The notes below the pieces were generated by a model. The model searched no databases, was not told the DNA's origin, and was given only the letters and a program-made list of their open reading frames with translations. Positions 42,841-56,000 of a stretch of DNA of 64,000 nt are shown piece after piece (the first letter of the stretch is position 1; each line of letters starts with the position of its first letter). A program made the translations under genes and the position numbers. Source of the stretch: Ctena decussata (Eukaryota; Mollusca; Bivalvia; Lucinida; Lucinidae); the NCBI GenBank assembly GCA_963989385.1, contig OZ022505.1:57663737-57727736 (forward strand), given 5' to 3'.

Positions 42841-43046
42841 AAATCCTATAACATATTAAACTATTAGACCAATAATGACAACTGTACACTGTATGTGTGT
42901 AAATACTGTCAAACGATATCAATTATGAAAACACATCAAATTCTGTCATTGCCAACTTACTTTAATGGTGGTGACCTAAGCCCGATTGTTCAAAGCATCA
43001 TAAGCGTAACAAAGTGTTAGTCAGGGATTTGTTAAGTCTTACAGTA

Positions 43047-44386
43047 CGAGGGATGATCAAAAAGTTCCCGGAAAAGTGCTGTATTCTCTTTACTATTTTA
43101 CTTTCTTTTATAAAATTCCATCATAGGCAACCTTAATGCAATTGTGATTCATATCATACAGAATTATTAACTTATGTCTATCCAGTTTATTGCACGCGCC
43201 ACCAACGTAACGACAGGTAACGTGACCCGGCCCAGCTAACATTACGTTGCATTTTTAACGTTTCTCATAGTAAAATTTGGACGTGGCTTAGTCACTAATT
43301 ATTTGCATAAACATGAATTACATTATATAAACTTAAAAATATGTATCTTTTCATGGTGTTCATTACAAAATTTGTTAGATGTTTTGATTCCTTCCTACGA
43401 GATGATGGCTAAGTCTAACGAGGCCTTCAATCAGTAAATATGTGGGGTGGGGTAATTCAAGGACAGATAGCTTACTTCACCCCATCAAATGGAAATGTTC
43501 TGATAAGATTTCGTAAACTAGAGATAACGGCGATTCGTTGGATACATGATTTATGCCTTTAAGTCCAACCATTCTAGCAAAAAGACAACACAACCTAAAA
43601 TCAGCAGCATGATAAGCTTTCAGCAAAACTCCAACTTACCCAGCAGCAATGATATATCGGCCATCTTTGTAATAATTAAGATCATATTGATTTATTACTA
43701 TGTGTAGCATTTAGAAGAGTGTGGTACATGAAACTACTTATACAAAATGACGCATCAAAACACTATGGCTGAATTTTGACAAAGCTTGCCGATATGGCCT
43801 TGCTGCTAGTTGATTTAAGACTTTTGATAGACAGCTAATGCTGCTGCAGGTATCAGGATGTGTTATCGTATTGCTGGAATAGTTCGATTGAAAGCGTACA
43901 TCACACATCTAACGAATCGCCATTATCTAAAATCTATGAAACTTGATAACAACATTTCCATTTTATAACAAAAAGCAAATAATCTGCCCTTGAATTACCC
44001 CACCTTGAATGGACACGTTGGACTTAGACATCATTTCGTAGAAAAGATCAAAACAGCTTACAAATTTGTAATGAGCATTAAGGTAAGACATATATTTTTT
44101 AGTTCAGTGAATTGATTAACGTTTCTATACACTGTTCATAGCTAAACAACGTTCAGAAACTACTATCAGAAATGATAAAAATGCAACGTGACGTTAGCTG
44201 GGCCGGGTCACGTTACCGGTCGTTACGTTGGTGGCGCGTGCATGAAACTTGTTAGACATAAGTCAGTTGTTTTGAATGATATGAATCACAAGTACATGGA
44301 AGTCGGATAGTGTGGAATTTCATTGAAGACAGAAAAATAGTAAAGAGACTACAGCACTTTTCCAGGAACTTTTTGATCATCCCTCG
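43047..44386. mobile_element. Mariner-like MITE forming a 1.34-kb palindrome
   Basis: Ends CGAGGGATGATCAAAAAGTTC and its complement GAACTTTTTGATCATCCCTCG, with TA on each side (43045-43046 and 44387-44388). The inverted repeat continues inward for hundreds of bases. Examples are CAACGTAACG/CGTTACGTTG, the GTGACCCGGCCCAGCTAAC pair and GGGGTGGGGTAATTCAAGG/CCTTGAATTACCCCACC. Almost the whole element is therefore self-complementary. The termini resemble mariner-type TIRs. No transposase is visible. Confidence 0.8.
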
Positions 44387-44691
44387 TACTAACAAAATCA
44401 ATGGCAGTAATATATTTTGCTGCAAAAGCTGCTCACATTTTTTCAGCAAAAATGGTGGTGTTTCTGCGTACAATATGTTTGAAAGTTTAACATCCCGTTT
44501 AATAACTAATGAAGTTGTTTGTTTTGAACAATTGAGCCATAGTGGACAACAAAGCTGGTAATGTTATAATGAAATATCTAAGTATTTGCAGGTACCATAT
44601 TTTTCAGCAATAAGACAGGACTTTCTGTCTCCAGAAATACCTGAAATTTGTTAATCAGTCTTGTATTAGTAGATACATTTTTCTCTTCCAA

Positions 44692-44751
44692 AACAATCCC
44701 AAAATTCTAGATCCATATTTTAAGATGGATCTAGATTTTTAGGATTGTTTG
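44692..44751. repeat. Hairpin around TCTAGATCCAT
   Basis: AAACAATCC..AAA.TCTAGATCCAT and ATGGATCTAGATTTTTAGGATTGTTT pair over about 26 bp. Confidence 0.75.
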
Positions 44752-44944
44752 AGAAAGGAAAAATCTGTCTTATAGCTGAATAAATATGGCACATGAACAT
44801 TTCTCAGTCTGCCTAAATTTGCCTAATGGGACTAAAGCTGCAAATGAAATGACAACTAAGGATTAAATACAAAATCTTATTGTACCGAAGGCTTACAGTT
44901 TAGAGTATTAGGCATGCCAAACACTCATGATTTTCCCACAGATT

Positions 44945-45180
44945 TTGAGTGAAAGGTGACACTTCCAGGACAGGTAATTCTTCTTAAGAATTTACCTCCC
45001 ATTTCTTAGGGGGGGGGGGGGGAGGGAGGGGGAGTGGTTTTCTCTTAAATGTAGGAATTTGCTTACTTGACTCCCTTAGGAGGGGAGAGTGGGTGTTCTC
45101 TTAAAGGTAGGACTCGACTCCTTGGGAAACAAATTCATTCTTTTAAAATTAGCCCAACTTTGAAAGCTTTGTCACAGGAA
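44945..45180. mobile_element. Foldback MITE family C-like, with poly-G tract
   Basis: Diverged C-family words (CTTCCAGGACAGGTAATTC, TCTTAAAGGTAGGACTC) surround a run of 15 G at 45010-45024 followed by GAGGGAGGGGG. The relationship is weak. Confidence 0.35.
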
Positions 45181-45325
45181 GCAAACAGGAAGTCAGATAA
45201 AGTTGTTTGCATTTGTAAAAATACAGTGAACAACACAGAACTGTTACCAGCCACCTACATTTCCTCACCACTTTAACTCTCTCCATCCAATCCATTGAGC
45301 AATGTCTATTTCTACTCATGGTCCT

Positions 45326-45528
45326 CCTAGGAGCCCCGGTAGCTCAGTGGGTTAAGCGCTGGCCTACTATCTAGCGGACCGGGTTCGAATCCCGCTGGAG
45401 GCGAGAATCTTTCCTACCGTAAACGTGGTTCCATTGCACACAGCCTTTCATTATCACCTTCCCATCGTCCTGATATGACTGAAATACCATTGAAAAGGAC
45501 GTAAAATCGCAAGTCATCCATCCATCTA
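45326..45528 (+). mobile_element. tRNA-derived SINE with 8-bp target duplication
   Basis: Head GCCCCGGTAGCTCAGTGGGTTAAGCGC has an A box, and a perfect B box GGTTCGAATCC follows at 45381. The acceptor stem pairs poorly, so this is not a functional tRNA. A body with TGATATGACTGAAATACC, a 3' block found in many molluscan SINEs, ends in an ATCC tail. ATGGTCCT flanks it on both sides (45318-45325 and 45529-45536). Confidence 0.8.
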
Positions 45529-45589
45529 ATGGTCCTATGTTTAAGGTGTAGAATGAATATCCATCTAATTCAACCCATTTTCATAAAAG

Positions 45590-45665
45590 ATACATTGGCA
45601 AACAGTGCAGACCAAGATCAGATGCTGCAGAATGCAGCATCTGAACAGGGTCTTCACTTTTTACA
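45590..45665. repeat. Hairpin core of an old foldback
   Basis: CAGATGCTGCAGAATGCAGCATCTG folds completely. Flanks (GTGCAGACC, CAGGGTCTTCAC) parallel the hairpin near 24150. Confidence 0.6.
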
Positions 45666-46309
45666 TAGAAAAAATGTTACTTCTTTTAAAAACAAAATAC
45701 ATAAAAAATAATTATAATCAACTCAACTAGCTTTGCTTTAAATGCAAAATGGTTTCATTCAATATTTAAGGATAGAAAGGTCCTTTACACATAAATGGGT
45801 TAAGGAAAATATCACACCTGGTTATAAATCTCAAGTCATTTATAATTCATCTTTGTTCATAGCACAAAGGACCCTCTTCACAGTAGCAGAGCTTGTGCTC
45901 ATAATCTTGCTGTTTTAAATAATTTGCTGTTTATAGACTATACAATAATGCAATAGAGATTATTGCTGTTAATATGAAAACTGTTATAAAAAGGTCTGAC
46001 TTGTGTGTCAGATGTGTCTGTTTCCAAGTTCTAATATGATTTCATATGCAGATGAAATCCGATTTTTAGAAGAAAAAAATATCACACTTGGCTCTGGCTA
46101 TTATATACACTGAGTCATGTAAAAGGACTGCTTAACCTATCAGAAATGTGTGCAGACTCAAACCAGTCTGAATTAATTTATGCACTCTAGGTACACGGTT
46201 GGTGCTTATCCTCCACTTATATTTCCCTGACTTTTATTTCCCTGATTTTTTTTCTCATCATTTTACAGTTTTCCATTCCCTTTTATTAATCAAAGATGAT
46301 GTCACTCTT

Positions 46310-46440
46310 CACTTTAATCATGCTAACTGTATCCCTTGGAAACTGGGGGCTACTCTTTAAGGAAAAATATTTGCTCCCCCAGGGGAGCAAATTCTTTCCT
46401 TAAAGAGTAACCCCTAATGAAGAGAGATTGGCCAGCTTTA
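46310..46440. mobile_element. Foldback MITE family C, copy 6
   Basis: GGGGCTACTCTTTAAGGAAA...GCTCCCCCAGGGGAGC...CTTTCCTTAAAGAGTAACCCC is an almost perfect palindrome at 46347-46413. Confidence 0.75.
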
Positions 46441-46688
46441 TATCTCTAGAAAGTTGATCCTTTCACCTTGAACAAAATAATTATATTTTTCTAAAGATTG
46501 CCATTGCCACTAATTTTCAAATTCTCTGAATTTTCTATTTATTTCCAAATTTCTGTAACCATGAAATTCCCTGACTTTTCCTTCATCTAGAAAAACAGTA
46601 TTTTCCACATTCTTCCTTGACCATGGCAACCCTGAAGTACAGCATTTGTATTTGTGCATTGTAGATTTCTCTGGGTCAATACATATTG

Positions 46689-46725
46689 TATGAGGGTTGT
46701 TCAAAAATTTCTCAGCATGACCACA
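46689..46725. repeat. Mariner-like TIR remnant
   Basis: TATGAGGGTTGTTCAAAAAT resembles a mariner-type end. No partner is seen. Confidence 0.35.
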
Positions 46726-46925
46726 TTCTTAAATGCAGTCTTGCTAGATGCTTATTTTTAAAGTTTGTTTTTTCTTCTTAAAAACACTGTAGATTTCTCC
46801 ATGTCAATACAAACTGAGTGAAAAACAAAGGTACTGACCAGACTATGCAGATGTTCAGACTGATCTGAGCCTATATGGGTTAAGCACTTTTTTGCATGAC
46901 TCAACCAATACTACAAGTACTTCCA

Positions 46926-47057
46926 TCATTGTTTATAATTTTGGAAAGTCCATTTCTGGCTTGGAAGTTTTGGATCACAGAATGCCATGAGGAGTCTGTT
47001 AGTATTCTTAACATATTCCAAACACAAATTTGAAGATACATGCTTTAACTGGCCTCC
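46926..47057 (-). CDS. GALNT: GALNT last exon (lectin gamma repeat and stop)
   Basis: Acceptor TATTTCAG, then 43 codons and TGA at 46928-46926. It contains [12 protein letters not shown] and CDP...SQKWTF, the last CLD-like and QxW-type motifs of the ricin-B fold. The exon starts in phase 0, matching the previous donor. Confidence 0.88.
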   Translation of the reverse strand, partial: GGQLKHVSSNLCLEYVKNTNRLLMAFCDPKLPSQKWTFQNYKQ

Positions 47058-50000
47058 CTGAAATAGAAATTTGAACCATAATCAGAATTCCACTAAAATG
47101 CAATGTCTCACCTGTTAAAGTTTCTAAAGTTTCACTGAGACAGTAAGCCTAGCTGCCAATTATTGATAATATAAAAGTAATACCCATGTCTCATTTTCGA
47201 GAAAAAAAAAAAAGACTATCAGTATCTAACAAACACAGGCCAGTTCAGTTAAAATGTACAACATTTCTACAAAGTTTCAGCTTTTTTAGCCCTATGGCTT
47301 TAGTTGATATTTGAGCAACGACATGAGAAAACCAACAAAGTGGTTGTGCACCCTGTGCAGACTCAGAACAGCCTGGGCATCCGCCCAGTCCGATCAGACT
47401 CTTGGCTAAGCACTTAAAGGGTAGCCAAGAGTCTTAGCTACCTCCATGCCGTCAACAAAGACTCTGATCAGACTGGGCGGATGCCCAGGCTGATCTGAGT
47501 CTGCACTGGGCGCACAACCACTTTGTTGGTTTTGTCCTGTCATGACTCATTTCAATAATTTTAAGCTTTTCAAGCCTTACAAGCCTTATGGTCATGGACA
47601 AACTGACTTTTGGACATTTTGCCACTTTAAGCATTTCTGTTATTGCATTCAAGTCATTTAAACAGTCAACAGGAAAACAATGTTTGACATTTAAAGGTAT
47701 ACTAGTATTTCATTATGAAATAACCACAAAAGAATTAAACGGACTAGTAGTATGCAACACAATTAAGAATTGTGCAAAAAATCTTCATCCAAAAAGTCTT
47801 TGGTACGGAGGCAGAGACGATATATCATTGCGAACCCTTCTTGAATATTCATGAACATTTTTATGTCATAAATTGATTGACTCCCACATGGGAATAAAAA
47901 GGTGTTTCTGCAAGCACGCTTTGCATTTTATGAATAGTGGAGTAAATAACCTAACAATAGCATTAATCTCTAATCCGTGCACGTGAGATCTTTTCAGCCA
48001 ATAACTGTCCGATGTTGATTAAAGAAAGGGCTTAAAATTATTCATGATATAACTTTTCCCTAATTAACCACGATTACTGGGCGTATCCAGTATTTGTTTT
48101 TGGCGGGAATGACGACCCGCTTTTCCCGCATTTTTATATATTTTCTTAAATTCTCCTACTTCCAGTGACCGGCACAAATTATTAATTTGGTAGATAAAAG
48201 TACTTTTCCTATAAATCATTTTTATGTCTTTGATACGATTTTTCGTGAGAAATTTGAAATTTAATAGAAACATATCAGGGCGTATATCTTTAAGAATCTT
48301 CCGAGAGGTATTTCTGTAAAAGACTAATTATATCTGCAACACAAAGGCAGTAATAGCCAAGTTTTCTGTTTTCCAATTGAATGTCATTTGCCATAGCAAC
48401 CAAACTGCTGGAGCAACTGGCATTTCCTCATTTTATAGATGCTGCATATGAAATTTGGTTATTTTGAGCAATGTTGCCTAAAAAAGTTATGATAGCTGGG
48501 TGACAAATGAAGGAAAAACATAGGCTGAACCACTATACTATACTATGGGTGATAGACACCATAAAACACCTCCAAGTGACAGCATACACCTTATTAACAT
48601 CAAAGGCTGACTTCACATAGTTACATGACATTACGTAAATGTAATATGTTATCAACGTCATAGAAACGACATAACATCATGTAAATATGTGACGTCAGCC
48701 ATTGATGTAAATAAAGGTGTTTTATGGTGTCTATCAATGGTAGCAGAGTGGCGCAGTCGAAGCGTGCTGGACCCATAACCCACAGGTCCGAGGATCGGAA
48801 CCTCGCTCTACTACAATTGACAGACACCATAAAACACCTCCAAGTGACAGCATACACCTTTATTAACATTAATGGCTGACTTCACATAGTTAGATGACGT
48901 TACGTCGTTTCTATGAAGTTGATGTCACAGTAAGTTACAAACTCTAAAACTAAAGAATACATCATTAAATAGTGATGTCCCTTATCAAAGAGTTACTTCC
49001 CTTGATATAACTTATGTGTAATTAACAATGGGCTCCCCACAAAGCCTCGGATCAGGATCAGGTAAAATCAAAATAAAATTCCATCCCCCAGAACTGTAGC
49101 ATATTTAAGGCTCTATAACTGGGTGTATGCACCAATATAACTCAAGAGCTCCAAATAAAATGTTTTTTGAGCACAATTCAGAGACAATTTTTCTTCTATC
49201 TCAGCAAAAGTATATACTGTGACCCTTCTCTTGCTGAGACGGTTCTAATAACGGGTCAGGACATATTTTTTGTACATATGGAAACTAATCCCTGAGTTAT
49301 CCCTGTCATTCCATCTTATCTTAAGCACAGTCAGACTCATACCTTTTCATGTTTCCATACTTCAGGAGATTGCTCAAAGCAACCAGACATAACTGGCTCC
49401 TTATCAGATAGAAAATGTCCCCTCACAACTATACACTGTAGTATGGTCCTGAGCTGATTGTCATCTGTCAAGGCAAACATCTGGAAAAAATAGTATCATA
49501 ATAAATTATATGCATGTGCCTATCATGATGATTTTTGGATATATATTGTGTTTTCCCATTCGGTCCTTTTTAAGAACTGCATTTGCTTCAGAATATTCAA
49601 AAGTTTTTATTTTTCAAGAAGGCATCTTTAACATCAGAGAGAAAATGACCCCTCACAACCATACATTGTAGTATGGTCATTTTGTCAAAGCAAACATCTG
49701 GAAAAAAAATAGTAATATAATAAATTATATGCATGGACTTTTCATGATGATTTTGGGATATATTTTGTATACCCATTTGGTCCTTTTTAAGAACTACATT
49801 AAATTTTGCTTGAGAATATTCAAAACATTTTTTTCAAGTTGGCATCTTCAACAAGAGAAAAAACATAAAAAGATGCTAGAAATATTTTTTTGATCACTCT
49901 CTTGGTAAAAGGCCAATCCATATATAACCCTATTATACGCAGAACAGCCAAAACTCCATAGAGTTTTGGCCATTCTGAGTGCAATAGGGTTAGTGTAGTA

Positions 50001-53000
50001 CAGGAAGGCACAGATAAAGTTTTTGGACTACACAAAGAAGGTTCATAAGAAGTTTACACTTACAAAGAAAAATTTTTAATTAGATTTTCAAAATTCCCAG
50101 TACCTTAGATAAGGTGCGTATCTGCGTATTTACGCAATTAAATTGTTGAAAAGCAATTAAAATCAATTTGTAGCATAAAGAAACGCAAACGAAAGCAACG
50201 ATACGCAACACTGTAATGCGCCTGAGCGTATCTGACTACTCAATATGGAATTTCTACAACATTGTGTTTGTTCTCCACAGCAAGCACAATGAATGTAAAC
50301 AGAGAAATCAATACTAGAAATGTTTTTCAGAGAAAAACTGATGTCCCCCCACCAGCCCATTTCTCATCCCCTCTCATAGATAAAAAGCCTGAACAAGTAA
50401 AATATCTAGGCAAGTTTGGAGAAAATCCATCAACTGGTTCTAAAGATATCCTACATAGATGACTTTGACCTTGAAAATGAGGTCAAGGTCACCAAAATCA
50501 AATCACCTCTTAAACTTGTCCAAATGATGTATCCATGCAAGTTTGGTGAAATTCCATCCATTGGTTCAGGAGATATAGTGGGTACAAGAAAATGTCATGT
50601 AAGTCCTCCAGTGACCTTGAATATAAAATCAAGGTCACCAAAATCTAACCAGCTCATTAACTTGTTGCAACGATGTATCCCTGCAAGTTTAGAGAAATTG
50701 CATTCATTGATTCAGGAGATATAGTAGGTACATGAAATTGTCATGTAAGTCCTCCACTGACCTTGGAAATGAGGTCAAGGTCACCAAAATCTAACCTACT
50801 CTTAAACTTGTCCCAATGATGTATCCATGCAAGTTTGGTGAAATTCCATTCACTGGTTCAGGAGATATAGTGGGTATAAGAAAATGTCATGTAAGTCCTC
50901 CAGTGACCTTGAAAATGAGGTCAAGGTCACGAAAACCTAATCAGCTATTAAACTTGTCCCATTAACGTATCCATGCAAGTTTGGTGAAATTCCATTCACT
51001 GGTTCAGAAGATATAGTGGGTATAAGAAAATGTCATGTAAGTCCTCCAGTGACCTTGAAAATGAGGTCAAGGTCACCAAAACCTAATCAGCTATTAAACT
51101 TGTCCCAATAACGTATCCATGCAAGTTTGGTGAAATTCCATTCATTGGTTCAGGAGATATAGTGGGTACAAGAAATTGACATCTAAGTCCTCCAGTGACC
51201 TTGAAAATGAGGTCAAGGTCACCAACACGTATTCACCTCTTAAACTTGTCCCAATGATGTACCCATGCCAGTTTGGTGAAATTCCATCCATTGATTCAGG
51301 AGATATAGTGGGGACAAGAAATTGTCATCTAAGTCCTCCAGTGACCTTGAAAATGAGGTCAAGGTCACCAAAATCTAACCAGCTCTTAAACTTGTTGCAA
51401 TAATGTATCCATGCAAGTTTGGTGAAATTCCATCTACTGGTTCAAGAGATATCGCGCATACAAGAAATCTGTCACAGGGACGCCGACGCCGACGCCAGGG
51501 ATCCGCACTGAAAACAATATGTCCCCCCTCACCTTTGGTGGGGGGACATAATAAGGAGAACCATGTGGTGTGTAAACACATAACATGAGACATACAATAT
51601 TGACGTTGTCATCAGCTAAAAAACCAGAAAGAAAAAGTGAGTTGCAAAGCTCAGGACAGCTTAATAGCTCTCAAAGTTCGATCCCACACTCATAGTGAAT
51701 GACATTATTCTTGATCTGATCAACTCATGTGATGTTCCATTCTATGTGGCATCATCAATCTCTAAAAAGCTCATGAGAAACCTCAAATTGAAAGTGAAAG
51801 CAGCATTCATTTGGGGGAAAAAATGTCCAGAAAGACTTCAAAGTCTTGGAAAATTAAGTATCCATGGCTTGATATCAATAAAGAGGATGGCTGAGTTCTG
51901 ATGATAATGTTTAATTCATCAATGCCTTGAATGCAAGTACAGCTGAAATAAAGTTGACAAAGCAGTATCTCATCCAAAAATACCAGTCTAATATTTGTGG
52001 CTACCCAATTCCTTATCCCTCAAATATTTCAAATACCCAATTCGAAACTGAAATACCAAATTAAATGAAAAGTGAGCATGTAAATACTCAATGGGTCAAA
52101 ATCTTATCTACGGTTCTGATTTCTTTTAAACAACTGGTATATTAAGGTGTTTGCAGGGGATTCTGTCAATTCCAAATCTGAGGAGTCCTAAGAACCATTG
52201 TTTTTGTTTTACTAGTTCCATGCAGAAAATTAAGGGTAATGATTTCTTATCTATCTTTAATTTACATATAATTTTGTCTGAAATGGCTAATAGAATATTT
52301 CAAAACAGGTATTCTGCCCTTTACTCTGAAAACAAAATTACACTTGATCTGTCTATCATATCCAGTAATTGCAACCATTTCTGATACCAAAATTTACAAG
52401 CTTTTATTAATGCTCATCCAACTCTGAGAATCCCACCAGTTTTTCGGAGTTCCAAGAATAGTTCTGGGAGTAAAATAGGGCAGAATGCTCAAACAACAGA
52501 GCTCTAGATAAGAGGAAGTTTTGGTGATAATTAAGGATAATTTTTATTTCTGCATAAAAACATATGATGTGACCCCTCATCTCAACAGTCTTGACGAGAC
52601 GGTTAAGATGTGGGGTCACAACATATGGTTTCAATAAGAAAAATTATCCCTCAATTATCATCAAATACCCCTCTTATCTAGATCTCTGATCAGTGAAAAC
52701 CCAGTGTATGTATACACTTTCAAGGGATATTCATTTTTGCCTCCCTTAGGTCTATTCTTTAAGAAAAGAATTTGCTCCCCATGCAGCAAATTAAAACAAT
52801 TGTGTTCCATATGGAGCAAATACTTTCCTTTAAGAGTATACACCATGTCATCCAGAGAAGCAAAAATGTAGTCACAAAAAATGTTTCCTTCAGTGAAAAT
52901 CACAGAAAAAACATGGCTGTGTATAAATACACTATAAATATAAAATAATGGCAGAGGTCCTGGATGACAATTAGACTTTAAGGGCAAATACATGGCATGC

Positions 53001-56000
53001 TGTAGGAAAGATAAATGCTTAATATCAGAGCTCCAGATAAGAGGGAGTATGAGGATAATCGAAGATAATTTTTCTTATTTCTCTTAGAAAACATATGTTG
53101 TGACCCCTCAACAGGTCATAAAATATGTTTTGATGGAGAAATATGGATAATTATCTCTAAATTATCTTTGTTACCCCATCTTATTAGGACCACTGTTAAT
53201 ATACTAAGCACAACTTCTAACCAACCACTTGCTTTGTCTTGAACACTGTCGTTTGAAGATGGTATCCTGACATAATTTTCTTATATTCGGTACTCCCAAT
53301 GTGTCATGTAAATGTGTAAAATGTTTGAGCTCAATACCTTTGGAATCTTTTTCCTGGCAGCAGAGGATGCACATGTACTTCCATTTTCGAACTGCGCAAG
53401 GATAATGACTGTGGTGGAGAAGGTTTTTTCAATTGTGACTAACATTTTGAATTCTGTATTGAAATAATGCCTTATTATGAATTCTCAAGTTCATTTAAAC
53501 ATTTTCTAAATATTCGCACAAATCATAAGCATATGCTGACAAGATTCCGAAATGTGGTTCTGTCCGAATCGTGAAAATCTGCTGATATTTTGCGATTTTC
53601 GGAAACAGGGGTACCATTATCTTTCACTTATTTAATGGTATGCGGATAAGATTTTTATTTCAGAGTTACCTGATTTACTTTACCAATATGACAAGTTAAT
53701 TAAAGATGGAAATATATGCTCGATTGTCCTTATTATTTAGCGGAAAACATGCTATAGATATGTGGTCGGTTAGAAGTTGGTTCTAGTATATTTTGTACTA
53801 CAAACCTGCTTCATGACATCATTATTGCAGGAGTTAGCAATTATTGGACTTTCTATAGAGAAAAGGTATCCAGTATTATCCAGGCATACATCATCAAGAC
53901 AATTCTTAACCTGCAAGATACAGAGGCCAAAACAGTTCCTGAAACTAATAAACAACCAGCTTCAGGCCTGCATAAGATGTTACTGAAAAAACACATATTT
54001 GGCCGCAGACCTGTTGGTGAATTTTTATTTTGGCTACATGATATGCCGAATAAACATTTCTACCCTCTATTTCCTCCATCCATTTGTTTGCTCAGGATGT
54101 TCTTTTGTACTATATATGTGTGTAATGGCTTTAATAATATGGAGGAGAGATTAGGTATAAGTTTTATACCTGATAGTAGTTTTCCCTGTTAATGATCTTA
54201 AGTGTAAATTGGCCACATCTTGATTTGGCATATTTTTCCCCTTCTCCGTCATTATTGCCAAAATAAAGTGACTGCCATTGAAATGTAAGTGTTTTACAGT
54301 ACATTCTTCTTATCATATTATCTCCAAGGTGACAATGTATGTGATGCAACACCAGAAAACCAACAAAGTGGCAGGTGGGCCAAGTGAAGACTCATATCAG
54401 TTTCTGATCAAAGTCTTTGCCAAAGGCATGGAGATAGCTTAGACCCTCAGTTACCCTATAAGGGCACAGCAAAGACTCTGATCAGACTGGGTGGATGCCC
54501 AGGCTGATCTGAGTCTTTGCTGGGCGCATATGCCTCTTTGTTGGTTTTCTCATGTCACAGCTCATATGTCATAGCAGAGATTATGGTACACACTGAATCT
54601 GTCAATGGCCATCTTCAGCTGAATGATTTAAATATTTTCCTTACTTAAAATGTTTCATACACTGCTGTAACCGAATGTCTAGTTGATGCAATACCATAAG
54701 ATGTTTTGGAGCCATTACTACTGAAATTTACCACAAAATATACACAATATCTATGAACACTTCAAAAAGAGTGATGTGTATCAACTCTGCATGATATAGA
54801 TCTCTCCATCATAAAATGTAGTATCAGAGGTGTTTTCAAATTTTGCAAACTTTTTATGGTCATTTTTACATGTAGGAAACAGAAAAGTATTTGACCATCC
54901 TGTTCCTGCGTGAAAAAGGATAAGGCTGGTCTGTGTCTTTTCTGATGACAGTTGTCTCATCAGAGCTCCAGATGAGAGGGGTAACAGGGATAGTTAAGGG
55001 ATAATTTTCCCAATTTCTCAATAAAATCATATATTGTGACCCCTCATTGAAACCACCTCGGCAAGACGATTCTAATGAGGAGTCACGACATGGGTTTTTG
55101 CTGAGAAATAAGAAAAATCATATTTAAATTATCTTCAATACCCCCTCTTATAAGGAGCTCTGACTCAGGTGAATAGGTACATCTCCATGCTTTGAGCTAT
55201 GTACAGGAAAACAACTTTTGTGACTTCTCATTTGTTTCCCTGTACAAAGAGGCCTTTCCAATATGGTGTTTACTCTTAAAAGAAAGAATTTGCTCTAAAG
55301 TGAGCAAATTCTTGCCTTTTAAGGGTCTACTCTTACAGGAGTGAATTTGCTCCAAGAGGAGCGAATTCTTGTCTGAAAGAGCTGACTCTTTTGCGAAGGT
55401 AATCATAAATAGAAAATGGTAGAGTTGCTTGCCTTGTCAGAGGTGCACCATTCTTCTAAAGCATCCTTTTGCATGCTGTATTAAACAAGACTCACCCAAC
55501 CCCAGGCTTGAGTATTTTCTTCATACATAAGTAGATCTGGCCAGACATTGTTCATGAACCATTCAAATGGTTTACATTGTAGTTTCTCCTTGACCTTGAG
55601 TCTCTCAGAGATATCACCTTCGTCTATACTCTGTAAATATTGTTCAGAAATTAACCAACAGGATTTTTAAAACATGGGAACTAATTCTTTGCAAGAATCA
55701 GGATTTAACAAGAATTCTGTGAAACGCTATGTCCCTGCTGCAGGTATCATACTTTTGCTGCCATTCTGAAACACCCATGACTGATACTTTTTATTACATA
55801 ACTTTTTATTTACCACATTCGATTTTGAATGTAGAATCTGATAAAAAGCATAATTTTAGCATCTGAGGAGTAGCTATTTAAGATTGAAAGAAGCAGAGAA
55901 TATCAAAGACTGACACTCAGGTTCTTTACAATTTTCCAACACCAGATGAAACAAAGAAATTCCTTTATCATATGACGTCACATCTGAGAGTGTAAAAAAT

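Noticed and set aside
44252..44561. Frames on both strands near the right end of the mariner-like palindrome
   Set aside because: They lie across self-complementary element sequence and have no transposase motif.
45331..45405. Functional tRNA gene
   Set aside because: The acceptor stem does not pair, and it is the head of a SINE with its own target duplication.
50416..51403. Overlapping frames of 60-100 codons in the 146-bp repeats as a repeat protein
   Set aside because: The 146-bp period changes frame each unit, so no continuous repeat protein is possible.
53341..53411. Possible extra GALNT exon on the minus strand between acceptor-like CCACCACAG and donor-like AAAG|GTATTG
   Set aside because: Its 71-bp length would shift the frame, and the exons on either side already join in phase and complete the lectin fold.
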